A stretch of 64,000 nt of DNA from Endozoicomonas euniceicola (GTDB lineage Bacteria; Pseudomonadota; Gammaproteobacteria; Pseudomonadales; Endozoicomonadaceae). The position numbers were made by a program, and so were the translations under genes. The notes under the pieces are model-generated. The model worked only from the letters and a program-made list of their open reading frames with translations, was not told where the DNA came from and did no database searches. The DNA is taken from assembly GCF_025562755.1 (NCBI RefSeq), contig NZ_CP103300.1:186001-250000 (forward strand), written 5' to 3'. Positions 55,567 to 64,000 of the stretch are shown piece by piece; the stretch's first letter is position 1; every line of letters starts with the position of its first letter.

Positions 55567-56379
55567 TCAATCGCTATTCTGCTTGCTCTGTTGCCAGTAG
55601 TTTTCCATTTCTTCCAGCGTCAGTTGCTGAAAGCCCTGTTCTTCAGCCAGAGCAATAGACTCCATAGTACGGAATCGCCGTTCAAATTTCCCCGTGGCTT
55701 GCCGTAAAGCCAGTTCAGGATCTACCTGTAAATGCCGGGCTAAGTTCACACAGGCAAACAACAGATCGCCAAATTCTTCTGTCATTCGTTCCTGCCCTTC
55801 GCTCTGGGCTTCTTTTAGCTCTGCAATCTCTTCCTGTATTTTTTCATACACCGGTGAGCTGTCAGGCCAGTCAAACCCGGTTTTGGCAGCCGCTTTCTGA
55901 ATTATCCTTGCCTTTTCCAGCACTGGCAGTGCGGCAGGAAGTTTATCAGGCATAGCAGACAACGGTCTGGATACACCTGCCTTTTCACGCTGCTTGATCA
56001 GCCCCCAGTTCTCTGTCACCTGATCCGGCGTAGTGGTTTCCTCTCCGGTACGCTCAGAGTGTAAGCTTCCTTCAGGGAAAACATGGGGATGTCGGCGCAC
56101 CATTTTGCTGACCAGCCCGTGAATAACATCTGAAATATCAAACAACGCTTCTTCCTGCGCGATTCGGGCATGAAAAATCACCTGGAACAGCAGATCGCCC
56201 AACTCCTCTTTCAGGTTGTCGTGGTCCTTACTGGCAATAGCTTCCAGCACCTCACAGGCTTCTTCCAGCGTGTAGTGAGCAATGGTGCTGAAGTTCTGTT
56301 CAAGATCCCAGGGGCATCCGGTAACCGGGTCCCTGAGACGATTCATCAAATACACCAGGTCGTCGTAGCTATATTGCAT
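55567..56379 (-). CDS. mazG: Nucleoside triphosphate pyrophosphohydrolase MazG
   Basis: Hydrolyses NTPs to NMPs and limits ppGpp-linked toxicity. 270 residues with two MazG repeats: CPWDLEQNFSTIAHYTLEEACE with EELGDLLFQVIFHARI, and EIAELKEAQ with EEFGDLLFACVNLARH; the EExxE/D metal residues are present. 32 bp after relA, same strand. Confidence 0.94.
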   Translation of the reverse strand: MQYSYDDLVYLMNRLRDPVTGCPWDLEQNFSTIAHYTLEEACEVLEAIASKDHDNLKEELGDLLFQVIFHARIAQEEALFDISDVIHGLVSKMVRRHPHVFPEGSLHSERTGEETTTPDQVTENWGLIKQREKAGVSRPLSAMPDKLPAALPVLEKARIIQKAAAKTGFDWPDSSPVYEKIQEEIAELKEAQSEGQERMTEEFGDLLFACVNLARHLQVDPELALRQATGKFERRFRTMESIALAEEQGFQQLTLEEMENYWQQSKQNSD

Positions 56380-56411
56380 CAGGCTTTTTACCCATGATTG
56401 TTATCCATGAT

Positions 56412-58664
56412 TCATTTGCTTCTGGCTTCCTTCCGGTAACGAACCGCTTCAATCACATTCGGCAGTTTATCCAGTTTTGCCAGAACCACGCCTAATTGCT
56501 GCAAACTGTTGACTTCCAGCAACAGCCGCATGGTCGCAATATTCTCTTCCTTGCTGGTGCGGGTGCTGACTTCGAGGACGTTCACCTTCTCATTGGCCAG
56601 TATGACGGTGATATCCCTTAACAGCCCGGAACGGTCGTAGGCAAGAATCTGCGCTTCAACCGGGTAGCCGTATTCAGGCGAATGTCCCCAGTTGACCTCA
56701 ATCAGCCGCTCCGGTTCCTGATTCTGCAGAATCAGGGCATTGTTACAGTCCTGACGATGGATGCTGACACCGCGCCCGGTAGTAATATAGCCAATGATCG
56801 GATCGCCGGGTACTGGCTGACAACAGCCCGCCATCTGCGTTAACAGGTTACCAACACCATCAATGGTGATGCCGCTGTCCGAGGTTTTTTCCTGCCTTGG
56901 TCTGGTGCGGATCTCAAAGTCTTTCTCCTCTTCCGGAGACAGCTCCCGTTGCGCCAGCGTGGTGATCTGTGCCACACGATAATCACCGGCACCAATGGCA
57001 GCGTACATATCTTCCAGGCTTTCGAAAGGCGTGTTTTGCAACAGTGGTTGCAAATCGACACTGGTCAGGGCCAGACGTTTCAGCTCAGCATCCAGCTGGC
57101 TGCGTCCGTCAAGCAGGTTGGAATCCCGGTCCTGCTTCTTCAGCCAGCTGGTAATCTTCGCCCTGGCACGGTTGGTGGTGACGTAGCCCAGATCCGGGTT
57201 CAGCCAGTCACGACTGGGATGAGCGTTGGAAGCCGTGAGGATTTCTACCTGATCCCCCGTTTTCAGGGTATGGTTCAGTGGCACAATTCGTCCACCGACT
57301 TTGGCGCCGCGACACTTTAAACCCACTTCGGAATGAATACGGAAGGCAAAGTCTACCGGGGTCGCCCCCACCGACAGATCCACCACATGACCATTGCGGG
57401 TGAAAACATAGATGCGGTCTGGCTCAATATCGGTACGCCACTCTTCGGCAATACCGCTCAGGTCCCCCAGTTCTTCATGCCACTCCATGACCTGACGCAA
57501 CCACGCCAGCTTCTCTTCATAGCTGTCGCTCTTGGTATTGACGTCTGTACCTTTGTACTTCCAGTGTGCACAAACCCCCAGCTCCGCTTCTTCGTGCATG
57601 TTTTCGGTGCGAATCTGCACTTCCAGGGTTTTGCCGTTGGGCCCGAATACCGCCGTATGCAGAGATCGATAACCATTCTCCTTGGGGGTTGCGATGTAGT
57701 CGTCAAACTCCTGGGGAATATGGTTAAACAGGGAATGCACGACTCCCAGAGCCGCATAACAGTCCCGCACCTGATGGGTGATAATGCGGAACGCACGGAT
57801 ATCGTACAGCTCGCGGAAATCCAGCCCCTTACGCTTCATTTTGCGCCAGATACTGTAGATATGCTTGGCACGACCATAGACTTCACAGTCAATGTCCGCC
57901 TCTTTCAAGGCTTCCTGCAACTGCTCCACCACGCTGTCGATATATTGCTGCCGGTCCAGACGCTTTTCATCCAGCAGGCGGGCAATCTTCTTATAATCCT
58001 GAGGTTTCAGGTAGCGAAAGGACAGGTCTTCCAGCTCCCACTTGATATAACCAATCCCAAGCCGGTGCGCCAGTGGTGCATAAATCTCAAACACTTCCCG
58101 GGCCACCCGGCGACGCTTTTCCTTGTCAGCATCGCGCAGGGCGCGAATGGCGCAGGTACGCTCAGCCAGTTTGATCAGGGCAACGCGGACATCGTCAATG
58201 ATCGACACCAGCATTTTGCGGACCTTTTCCAACTGGTCCTGGGACTGGTTCAACACCTGGGTACGAGCCGGGTTAAGCAGCGTACTGATAGCAGCCATGC
58301 CCTGTACCGACTTAATGAGGGAAGCCACGGTTGCACCAAAGCTTTCCTCCACCACCTTCAGCGCCAGCTTACGCTCGCGCACAGTACGGTATAACGCCGC
58401 TGCCACCAGACAGTCCGGGTCGACCTTCAACTCAGACAGAATTTCAATCATTTCCAGACCGGTGCGATAGCAGCCGGGCCCGGTGGGCCACACGGTATCG
58501 GCCTGCAAACGCGCCTGTTCTTCAGCCGTGCGACTCATTTCGCAGGCTTCCCGCAGGCGTGCAATATTGTTAATACCATGGGCGTCAGCCAGACGCTGTA
58601 ACCAGGCGTCCAGATCGACAGAGCCATCGTATCGGGTTGGGTGATCTTCTCTTACCTTGACCAT
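56412..58664 (-). CDS. relA: GTP pyrophosphokinase RelA
   Basis: Makes (p)ppGpp on starved ribosomes. 750 residues: N-terminal hydrolase-like domain with the HD pair lost (AAALYRTVRE where SpoT has HD), synthetase domain (YDIRAFRIITH, EFDDYIATPKENGYRSLHTAV), TGS domain (YVFTRNGHVVDLSVGATPVDFAF) and C-terminal ACT domain (RSGLLRDITVILANEKVNV). The HD loss identifies RelA rather than SpoT. Between rlmD and mazG, as in E. coli. Confidence 0.96.
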   Translation of the reverse strand: MVKVREDHPTRYDGSVDLDAWLQRLADAHGINNIARLREACEMSRTAEEQARLQADTVWPTGPGCYRTGLEMIEILSELKVDPDCLVAAALYRTVRERKLALKVVEESFGATVASLIKSVQGMAAISTLLNPARTQVLNQSQDQLEKVRKMLVSIIDDVRVALIKLAERTCAIRALRDADKEKRRRVAREVFEIYAPLAHRLGIGYIKWELEDLSFRYLKPQDYKKIARLLDEKRLDRQQYIDSVVEQLQEALKEADIDCEVYGRAKHIYSIWRKMKRKGLDFRELYDIRAFRIITHQVRDCYAALGVVHSLFNHIPQEFDDYIATPKENGYRSLHTAVFGPNGKTLEVQIRTENMHEEAELGVCAHWKYKGTDVNTKSDSYEEKLAWLRQVMEWHEELGDLSGIAEEWRTDIEPDRIYVFTRNGHVVDLSVGATPVDFAFRIHSEVGLKCRGAKVGGRIVPLNHTLKTGDQVEILTASNAHPSRDWLNPDLGYVTTNRARAKITSWLKKQDRDSNLLDGRSQLDAELKRLALTSVDLQPLLQNTPFESLEDMYAAIGAGDYRVAQITTLAQRELSPEEEKDFEIRTRPRQEKTSDSGITIDGVGNLLTQMAGCCQPVPGDPIIGYITTGRGVSIHRQDCNNALILQNQEPERLIEVNWGHSPEYGYPVEAQILAYDRSGLLRDITVILANEKVNVLEVSTRTSKEENIATMRLLLEVNSLQQLGVVLAKLDKLPNVIEAVRYRKEARSK

Positions 58665-58723
58665 ATCAGTCTTTCCCTATAAATCCGGTTCGCCGGAATG
58701 CTTCCCGGCGGGCAGAACTGCCT

Positions 58724-60112
58724 TCAGCTTCTTATGAACAGACCCATGGATTCAACATGAGCCGTTTGCGGGAACATATCCATGACACCCAGTTTTGCCA
58801 GTTGAAAGCCCTGTTCAGACAGAGCGCCAGCATCACGCGCCAGAGTGGCGGGGTTGCATGAAATATAGAGTACCCTGTCAGGCAAAGTCTGTGCCATTTG
58901 TTCAATAATCTCGATAGCCCCTGTCCTTGGCGGATCAAGCAACAGTATGTCGTAATCCCGGTTAAACCACTCGTTACCTTTTGCCAGAGCAGACAGGTCA
59001 GCCTGATGAAAATCACAGTTTTTAATGCGATTCAGACCCGCATTATGACGAGCCCGCTCAACCGCTCCCTCGCTACCCTCAACACCCGTAACGGTTTGAA
59101 CCTGCCGGGCCAGCGCCAGGGAAAAATTACCTAACCCGCAAAACAGATCGAGTACCCGGTCAGAGGGTTTCGGCTGAAGCCATTCAACCGCCTGCGCCAC
59201 CATTTTACGATTGATAGCCCAGTTCACCTGGGTAAAATCGTTTGGACGGAATTGCAGTGTCAGATCAAATTCCGGAATCTGATTATACAACCACGAATCA
59301 TCCCGGGGTTTGTAAAGGCAGTGAACCCTGTCGGGATCGCCTTGCAGATAAAGATGCAACTGTTCCTTACGGGCAAAATCACGGAGGGCTTCGGCATCCT
59401 GTTCCGTCAGGGGACGAATACGACGCAGCAAAACAGCTCGCCCACTGTCAGCATCAAACAGTTCGGCATGACTAATCGCCTGATGTTTCTGCAACTGTGG
59501 TAGCAGTTCCCGCAGAAGTTCGGGTAAAGGCCGCAAGGGTTCTGACAGGACCGGACATTCACTGATGGAACAGATGGCTTTGCTCTGTTTTTCCCGGAAG
59601 CCCAGAGCCAGACCGTCTTTTTGCCAGCGGATGGATAAACGGGCTCGATGGCGATAACCATAAGGTTCTGATACCAGGGGGGGAGCGACCTCTACCGGGA
59701 CAAGCGAGGAAAAGCGACGCAGCTGATCCAGCACAATCTCCTGTTTACCTGCCAGCTGCCCTTTATGAGACCAGTATTGCAGGCTGCAACCACCGCACTG
59801 TTTAAAGTGTTTGCAGGGTGGCTCTACCCGCTCATCCGAGGTTTGAATGATCGTCTGGACGCGGCCATTAAGAAAACGACGACGATCTTCCAAAATCCTG
59901 ACAGTGACCGTTTCTCCCGGAAGCGCACCCTCTATAAACAGGGTTTTGCCCTGTTCTTTATTTCGAGCTGTTTTTCCAGCTCTGTGACCAAAAGCCCTGT
60001 TGACAGAAGCAGACTGAGTACGAGCCAGACCACGGCCATCATGGGAAAGACCTGTCACCAGCACTTCCCCTACATCCTGACGCTTGCCAGAGGAAGCCTG
60101 TTGATTACGCAT
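58724..60112 (-). CDS. rlmD: 23S rRNA (uracil-1939-C5)-methyltransferase RlmD
   Basis: 462 residues: TRAM domain (FIEGALPGETVTVRILEDRRR), iron-sulfur cysteines (CKHFKQCGGCSLQYW and the later ICSISECP), SAM site (VLDLFCGLGNFSLALA), catalytic SCNPATLARD and DPPRTG. Modifies U1939. First gene of the rlmD-relA-mazG run; AAGG precedes the ATG at some distance. Confidence 0.94.
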   Translation of the reverse strand: MRNQQASSGKRQDVGEVLVTGLSHDGRGLARTQSASVNRAFGHRAGKTARNKEQGKTLFIEGALPGETVTVRILEDRRRFLNGRVQTIIQTSDERVEPPCKHFKQCGGCSLQYWSHKGQLAGKQEIVLDQLRRFSSLVPVEVAPPLVSEPYGYRHRARLSIRWQKDGLALGFREKQSKAICSISECPVLSEPLRPLPELLRELLPQLQKHQAISHAELFDADSGRAVLLRRIRPLTEQDAEALRDFARKEQLHLYLQGDPDRVHCLYKPRDDSWLYNQIPEFDLTLQFRPNDFTQVNWAINRKMVAQAVEWLQPKPSDRVLDLFCGLGNFSLALARQVQTVTGVEGSEGAVERARHNAGLNRIKNCDFHQADLSALAKGNEWFNRDYDILLLDPPRTGAIEIIEQMAQTLPDRVLYISCNPATLARDAGALSEQGFQLAKLGVMDMFPQTAHVESMGLFIRS

Positions 60113-60281
60113 GGAGATAACCTTAAATAAAAATCAAAAATGGACACGCCTGGCCAGCGTTAAACTGCCCAGACTGCCCTGAAAGTACAAACCCCTATTG
60201 TATCGATAATTACCGCCAAGATCAGTGTATACGTGGTAAAAATATTCAAGGAATTGTCACTGATCTCTTTTTAGTCAAACA

Positions 60282-60412
60282 CCGCTAAGGGAAGCAGCAG
60301 AACATAATATACCGCTGTTGGCTTTTGGCGGTTGGCTGTATGAGCAGCTAATAGCCAACAGCCAAAAGCCAACAGCCAAAAGCCCGGTAAGTTATTGAAT
60401 GCTGCGCCCCTA
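60282..60412 (+). mobile_element. MITE-like palindromic element, copy B
   Basis: Reverse-orientation match to 21077-21248, with fewer heptamers. Ends gggaagcagcag and, inverted, ggggcgcagcat; flanked by TAA on both sides. The right end carries the stop codon (minus-strand TAG, 60412-60410) of the formate dehydrogenase gene. Confidence 0.7.
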
Positions 60413-61606
60413 ACGGCTGTAACCACTCGCTTCTTCTGAACCTGCTGTCGTATTGCCTTCTGTATAAGCGTGCTTCCCGGCACCGGCCAGTACACCATCC
60501 TTTACAATGTAATACTCTTCCCTGATCGGGTTTCCGGCAAAAAAGCATTCCAGAATCTCCCGGGTTCCCGCAGCATAACGAGCCTGCGCTGACAAGGTTG
60601 TACCCGATGTGTGCGGTGTCATTCCATGATGAGGCATACGTCTCCAGATATGATCATCAGGTGCTGGCTGTGGAAACCAGACATCCCCGGCATAACCACT
60701 GAGCTGGCCTGAGCTCAGGGCATCCGCAACGGCACTTCTGTTGCAGATTTTCCCACGCGCCGTATTGACCAGGTAAGCGCCTTTTTTCATTTTGCTGATC
60801 ATGTCACTGTCAAAAAGATTTTCCGTTTCCGCATGTAACGGACAGTTTATTGTCACCACATCGCATTCTGGCAGCATAGACTCAACAGAAGCGTGGTAAG
60901 TCAATCCCAGCTCCTGCTCTATGGACTCAGGCAGGCGATGCTTGTCACAGTAATGGAGATGAGTATCAAACGGTTTCATCTTTCTCAGGACCGACAGCCC
61001 AATTCTGCCAGCAGCGACTGAGCCAATATGCATCCCTTCAACATCATACGATCGTCGTACTGCGTCAGCGATGTTCCACCCACCTTCTTTAGCGATCGCA
61101 TGCTGAGTATGGTAGTCACGAACCAGGGACAGGATCATCATGACAACATGCTCTGAAACTGACACTGAGTTACAGTAAGTGACTTCAACCACATCAACCT
61201 TGTTCTTTATGGCAGCCTGCAAGTCAACATGATCAGAACCGACGCCAGCGGTAATGGCCAGTTTTAATTGTTTCGCCCCTTCAATCCGTTCCTTTGTTAA
61301 GTAGAACGGCCAGAAAGGCTGTGAAATCACAACATCTGCATCCACCAGCTCTTTTTCCGCAACAGAGTCCACGCCGTCCTTATTTGATGTAACTACCAGC
61401 GTATGGCCACTCTCTTCAAGAAACCGTCTCAACCCCAGCTCTCCTGAAACGGATCCAAGCAACTCTCCGGGAGTAAAATCTATTGATTGCGGTGTCGGTA
61501 AACGCGATCCGTCCGGATACAAATGAAGAAGCGGCAGTTGCTCAAGTGGATAATGTTGGGGCATTCCGCCAGAAGGATCATCGTACAAAACAGCCAGAAT
61601 TTTCAT
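60410..61606 (-). CDS. fdh: NAD-dependent formate dehydrogenase
   Basis: Oxidises formate to carbon dioxide with NAD+. 398 residues from ATG 61606 (GAGG seven bases upstream; GTG 61618 is in frame). Matches the soluble D-2-hydroxyacid dehydrogenase type: ISQPFWPFYLTKERI, AGVGSDHVDLQAAI, cofactor loop VAAGRIGLSVL, NTARGKICNR, and GMTPHTSGTTLSAQARYAAG with the catalytic His. The C-terminus ends GSEEASGYSR, and the stop codon comes from palindromic element B; Pseudomonas FDH continues differently after GSEEA. A 12-bp inverted repeat overlaps the ribosome site. Confidence 0.95.
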   Translation of the reverse strand: MKILAVLYDDPSGGMPQHYPLEQLPLLHLYPDGSRLPTPQSIDFTPGELLGSVSGELGLRRFLEESGHTLVVTSNKDGVDSVAEKELVDADVVISQPFWPFYLTKERIEGAKQLKLAITAGVGSDHVDLQAAIKNKVDVVEVTYCNSVSVSEHVVMMILSLVRDYHTQHAIAKEGGWNIADAVRRSYDVEGMHIGSVAAGRIGLSVLRKMKPFDTHLHYCDKHRLPESIEQELGLTYHASVESMLPECDVVTINCPLHAETENLFDSDMISKMKKGAYLVNTARGKICNRSAVADALSSGQLSGYAGDVWFPQPAPDDHIWRRMPHHGMTPHTSGTTLSAQARYAAGTREILECFFAGNPIREEYYIVKDGVLAGAGKHAYTEGNTTAGSEEASGYSR

Positions 61607-61608
61607 GT

Positions 61609-61645
61609 AATACCTCACAGAGTTAAGTGAACCCTGTGAGGTATT
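61609..61645 (-). promoter_or_regulatory. Inverted repeat covering the fdh ribosome-binding site
   Basis: aatacctcacag / ctgtgaggtatt, 12 perfect pairs with a 13-nt loop. On the minus strand the 3' arm contains the GAGG of fdh, so an mRNA starting upstream would hide it. A -10-like tacaat overlaps the distal arm, so the repeat could instead be an operator. Confidence 0.6.
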
Positions 61646-61760
61646 GTAGATACCCGTTTGTCTTGCCGTATGACATTTTCCACTACTTTAAAAGCCACCG
61701 GACTATACGACAGTCAACGACTTATGGGTTATCCTCCATAAAAAATAAATACGACCATCT

Positions 61761-62654
61761 ATGGAACAGACCTTTATGGCATACCCGACGATTGAAACTC
61801 TGGTAGGCAACACTCCGCTCATTCGACTACAGCGAATCGCTGGACGACCATCCAATACTATTCTTCTGAAAATGGAAGGTCAGAACCCTGCCGGATCGGT
61901 TAAGGATCGCCCAGCCCTGTCCATGATCACAGCCGCCGAGTCCAGAGGTGACATTCAGCCGGGTGATACTTTGATTGAAGCCACCAGTGGCAACACGGGG
62001 ATAGCCCTGGCGATGGCTGCTGCCATTCGTGGCTATCGCATGGTGCTGATCATGCCAGACAATATGACCGAAGAACGTCGTAAGTCCATGTCAGCCTATG
62101 GCGCCGAGCTGATACTGGTGCCTCAGTCAAAAGGTATGGAAGGCGCCCGGGATCTGGCCCTGGAAATGGAACTGAAAGGGCAAGGCAAAGTGCTGAACCA
62201 GTTTGCCAATCAGGATAATCCTCTTGCCCATTATCATGGTACAGGTCCTGAAATCTGGCAGCAGACCCGGGGCACTATCACACATTTTGTCAGTGCCATG
62301 GGAACCACCGGCACTATTATGGGAACCTCCCGGTATCTCAAAGAACAAAACTCCCGAATTGAAATTGTCGGGCTGCAACCTGCCGAGGAAGCCAGCATTC
62401 CCGGAATTCGTCGCTGGCCGCCAGAGTATTTGCCGGATATTTACGACGTTAGCCGTGTTGACAGAGTGATGGATATTACCCAGCAGGAAGCAGAACAGAC
62501 CATGCGTGACCTTGCCACAAAAGAAGGCATCTTTTGTGGCATCTCATCGGGAGGCGCAGTAGCCGGTGCTCTGCATATAGCCAATGAGGTAGAAGGAGCC
62601 ACTATTGTCTGCATCATCTGTGACCGGGGCGACCGGTATCTGTCACTGCTTTGA
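61761..62654 (+). CDS. cysM: Cysteine synthase B (O-acetylserine sulfhydrylase)
   Basis: PLP enzyme making cysteine from O-acetylserine and sulfide or thiosulfate. 297 residues; Lys of NPAGSVKDRPALSMI binds PLP, EATSGNTGIALAM is the substrate loop, and GTTGTIMGTSRYL binds the phosphate. CysM rather than CysK: the C-terminal region EGIFCGISSGGAVAGAL and short length fit. ATG 61776 (MAYPTIETLVGNTPL) is an equally good start. Divergent from fdh. Confidence 0.94.
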   Translation: MEQTFMAYPTIETLVGNTPLIRLQRIAGRPSNTILLKMEGQNPAGSVKDRPALSMITAAESRGDIQPGDTLIEATSGNTGIALAMAAAIRGYRMVLIMPDNMTEERRKSMSAYGAELILVPQSKGMEGARDLALEMELKGQGKVLNQFANQDNPLAHYHGTGPEIWQQTRGTITHFVSAMGTTGTIMGTSRYLKEQNSRIEIVGLQPAEEASIPGIRRWPPEYLPDIYDVSRVDRVMDITQQEAEQTMRDLATKEGIFCGISSGGAVAGALHIANEVEGATIVCIICDRGDRYLSLL

Positions 62655-62791
62655 AGCCAGTGCCAATACGGCTTAATCGCTTACCTTTAGTAAACAAAAA
62701 CAAGATTCCGGGGAACTGATACCTTCTCAATGACTCTAAGAGCTGATAAGCCTATTTTCAATAATGTTGCAACAGGGAAGTTAAAACCAAA

Positions 62792-64000
62792 ATGGATGTT
62801 AGATCAGGCTCTTCTGCCACCGCAGCTCATGGGATCCGTCACAATGAAATCACCAGCGATAAAGTGATAGAAAGTCCCTCCTGCCTGTATGGAAAGATTT
62901 CGAAAAAAACGGTCATATCCCAGCTGACCAAGCTGCCAGAATATGGCTATGTTCTGGAAACCAGCCTCAGAGACCGGCTTCTGGAGCCAGTCTGGCGTCA
63001 CCTGGAAGTCAATCGGAAAGCCGTCTGGAGTGAATTTGACCCCGACGGGTCTGATCCTAATGAGCCTGACGAACCCACCCTGGAGCAAAGGTGGCTGATG
63101 AAAGGCGCTGTATACGATCAGTCTCACAGTGATATTGGCATTAGTTGCCAAAAAAAAGCGGTGACAGAGTCTATGAGCTGTAAAGAGGGCTCCCTTATTC
63201 TGCCTGACATTGACAAAATACCTGTGAATACGCCTTTTGCGATTTACAACAAAAGCAATGAAAAGCCCATTACAGTGCTTGGAAAGCAGAGTTCCAACTC
63301 ACTGTCTATGACCCTTAAGCCTGATGATGGCACTATTATACAAGCCATAAAAAAGAAAAATTCACCTATCCAGTGGGAGACGGTATCGAATTACCAGTCG
63401 AAGACCAGAAACTCTCCTGCCAATCCCATCCTTGTTGAGATTCCAACCAAAGAAGAAAAAATTGAGAGAAAAAAACTTAAGGACTCAGGGAAAAGTAAGG
63501 AGCACCCGTACAAAGGCGAGCCGTTTCTTACACCAACCATGGTTCAGGATCTGGCAGCAGAAGCAACAGCTCTGCCGAAACCCGATTTCTATAAACATAA
63601 AACAACGAGTCCCGATCCGTTTCAGAAGTTACTCACTGGCAAAACTGAAAAAAAAATTCTGGATAACGGCAAAAGGGTGGTTACAACCAACCTTATTGTG
63701 CAGTCAAGCAGTTGCGAACACATGATCCATCTCAGGTTAATTCGTGATGACGGCAATAACATTTTCATCTATATGCATGAAACCCTGGGACCTGACAACG
63801 AAATCGCTCTCAACATTAATGATGGTGTTATGAGTGCTATAGCCGGATTGTATGGCAATTACAATATCTACTTGTTGAAGCCCGGTTTCCAATTGCAAAA
63901 AGACGCCAGCTGCTGCTCCCAGTTTGCCCTTGAGTCAATGTTAACCTTTCATGAAACGTCAGACTTGGACGAGTGGATAATTAAAACAGCAAAGGATGCT
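62792..64000 (+). CDS. YopJ-like acetyltransferase, 3' end outside window
   Basis: Open from ATG 62792 to the right edge, 403 codons with no stop. A long N-terminal part (about 300 residues, Lys-, Ser- and Pro-rich, no signal peptide) is not recognised. Then a YopJ-type triad: His310 in CEHMIHLRLI, Glu330 in YMHETLG, Cys375 in LQKDASCCSQFALESML. Spacings of 20 and 45 compare with 19 and 44 for His109, Glu128 and Cys172 of YopJ. Family members acetylate Ser, Thr or Lys on host kinases after IP6 activation. Inference: effector. An AGGGAAG run lies about 14 nt before the start. A frame on the other strand at 62804-63151 is a shadow. Confidence 0.6.
   Translation, partial: MDVRSGSSATAAHGIRHNEITSDKVIESPSCLYGKISKKTVISQLTKLPEYGYVLETSLRDRLLEPVWRHLEVNRKAVWSEFDPDGSDPNEPDEPTLEQRWLMKGAVYDQSHSDIGISCQKKAVTESMSCKEGSLILPDIDKIPVNTPFAIYNKSNEKPITVLGKQSSNSLSMTLKPDDGTIIQAIKKKNSPIQWETVSNYQSKTRNSPANPILVEIPTKEEKIERKKLKDSGKSKEHPYKGEPFLTPTMVQDLAAEATALPKPDFYKHKTTSPDPFQKLLTGKTEKKILDNGKRVVTTNLIVQSSSCEHMIHLRLIRDDGNNIFIYMHETLGPDNEIALNINDGVMSAIAGLYGNYNIYLLKPGFQLQKDASCCSQFALESMLTFHETSDLDEWIIKTAKDA

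Noticed and set aside
57333..58394. 353-residue frame on the plus strand
   Set aside because: Antisense shadow of relA, whose domains are complete.
62804..63151. 115-residue frame on the minus strand
   Set aside because: Opposite the plus-strand frame from 62792 that carries the YopJ-like triad; shadow.
1..64000. rRNA, tRNA, prophage or complete insertion sequence
   Set aside because: Looked for conserved tRNA arms, rRNA segments, integrase and transposase frames; none seen.

Overview
The window reads as chromosome of a marine, host-associated gammaproteobacterium. The closest fit I can name is an Endozoicomonas-like member of the Oceanospirillales, and that is inference. The housekeeping gene order is gammaproteobacterial: rlmD-relA-mazG, prfB-lysS with the RF2 frameshift, cydD-cydC, and a gene beside dinG. 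Between these genes sit many single genes whose products look built to act inside a eukaryotic cell. No rRNA, tRNA, CRISPR array, prophage or complete insertion sequence was found.

Layout. Bases 1-16551 are one open frame that enters from the left edge: the C-terminal 5516 residues of a giant protein resembling large clostridial toxins. It has duplicated glycosyltransferase-like and C80-autoprotease-like units, a hydrophobic pore-like region, and RTX-like glycine/aspartate stretches. Then come nhaC (behind an FNR-like promoter), ansA, a YopT-like protease, ung, a palindromic MITE-like element, a RING-ankyrin protein ending in a CaaX box, a secreted Ppx/GppA homologue, a TetR regulator, lysS and prfB. 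From 27.6 to 36.1 kb lie a small secreted acidic protein, a tyrosine phosphatase with SH3-ligand motifs, dinG with a DUF1145 gene, a secreted propeller-like protein, ychJ and an unknown gene. From 36.5 to 44.5 kb lie a TAXI-TRAP transporter, two unknown genes, a pseudogene patch and an AGCS symporter. From 44.9 to 52.7 kb lie two unknown genes, cydDC, trmJ, a GNAT gene and a TcdB-type glycosyltransferase with intact DXD. From 52.8 to 64 kb lie yceH, a calpain-like protease, a membrane protein, mazG, relA, rlmD, formate dehydrogenase, cysM, and the start of a YopJ-like acetyltransferase that runs off the right edge.

How the genes fit together. The effector-like genes use unrelated chemistries: C58, C2 and C80 proteases, a GT44-type transferase, a PTP, a RING-ankyrin protein and a YopJ-like acetyltransferase. 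They stand singly between housekeeping operons, with no secretion apparatus nearby, so export must be encoded elsewhere. The rest of the window covers amino-acid and dicarboxylate-type uptake, cytochrome bd assembly, the stringent response, formate oxidation and cysteine synthesis.

The most notable signals are: two RSRR sites, each inside a short Cys-Cys loop, in the giant toxin; the RING-ankyrin-CaaX protein; the YopJ-, YopT- and calpain-like enzymes with correctly spaced catalytic residues; a MITE-like element with heptamer arrays; a collapsed tandem duplication around the TRAP operon; and a hairpin that would hide the formate dehydrogenase ribosome site.
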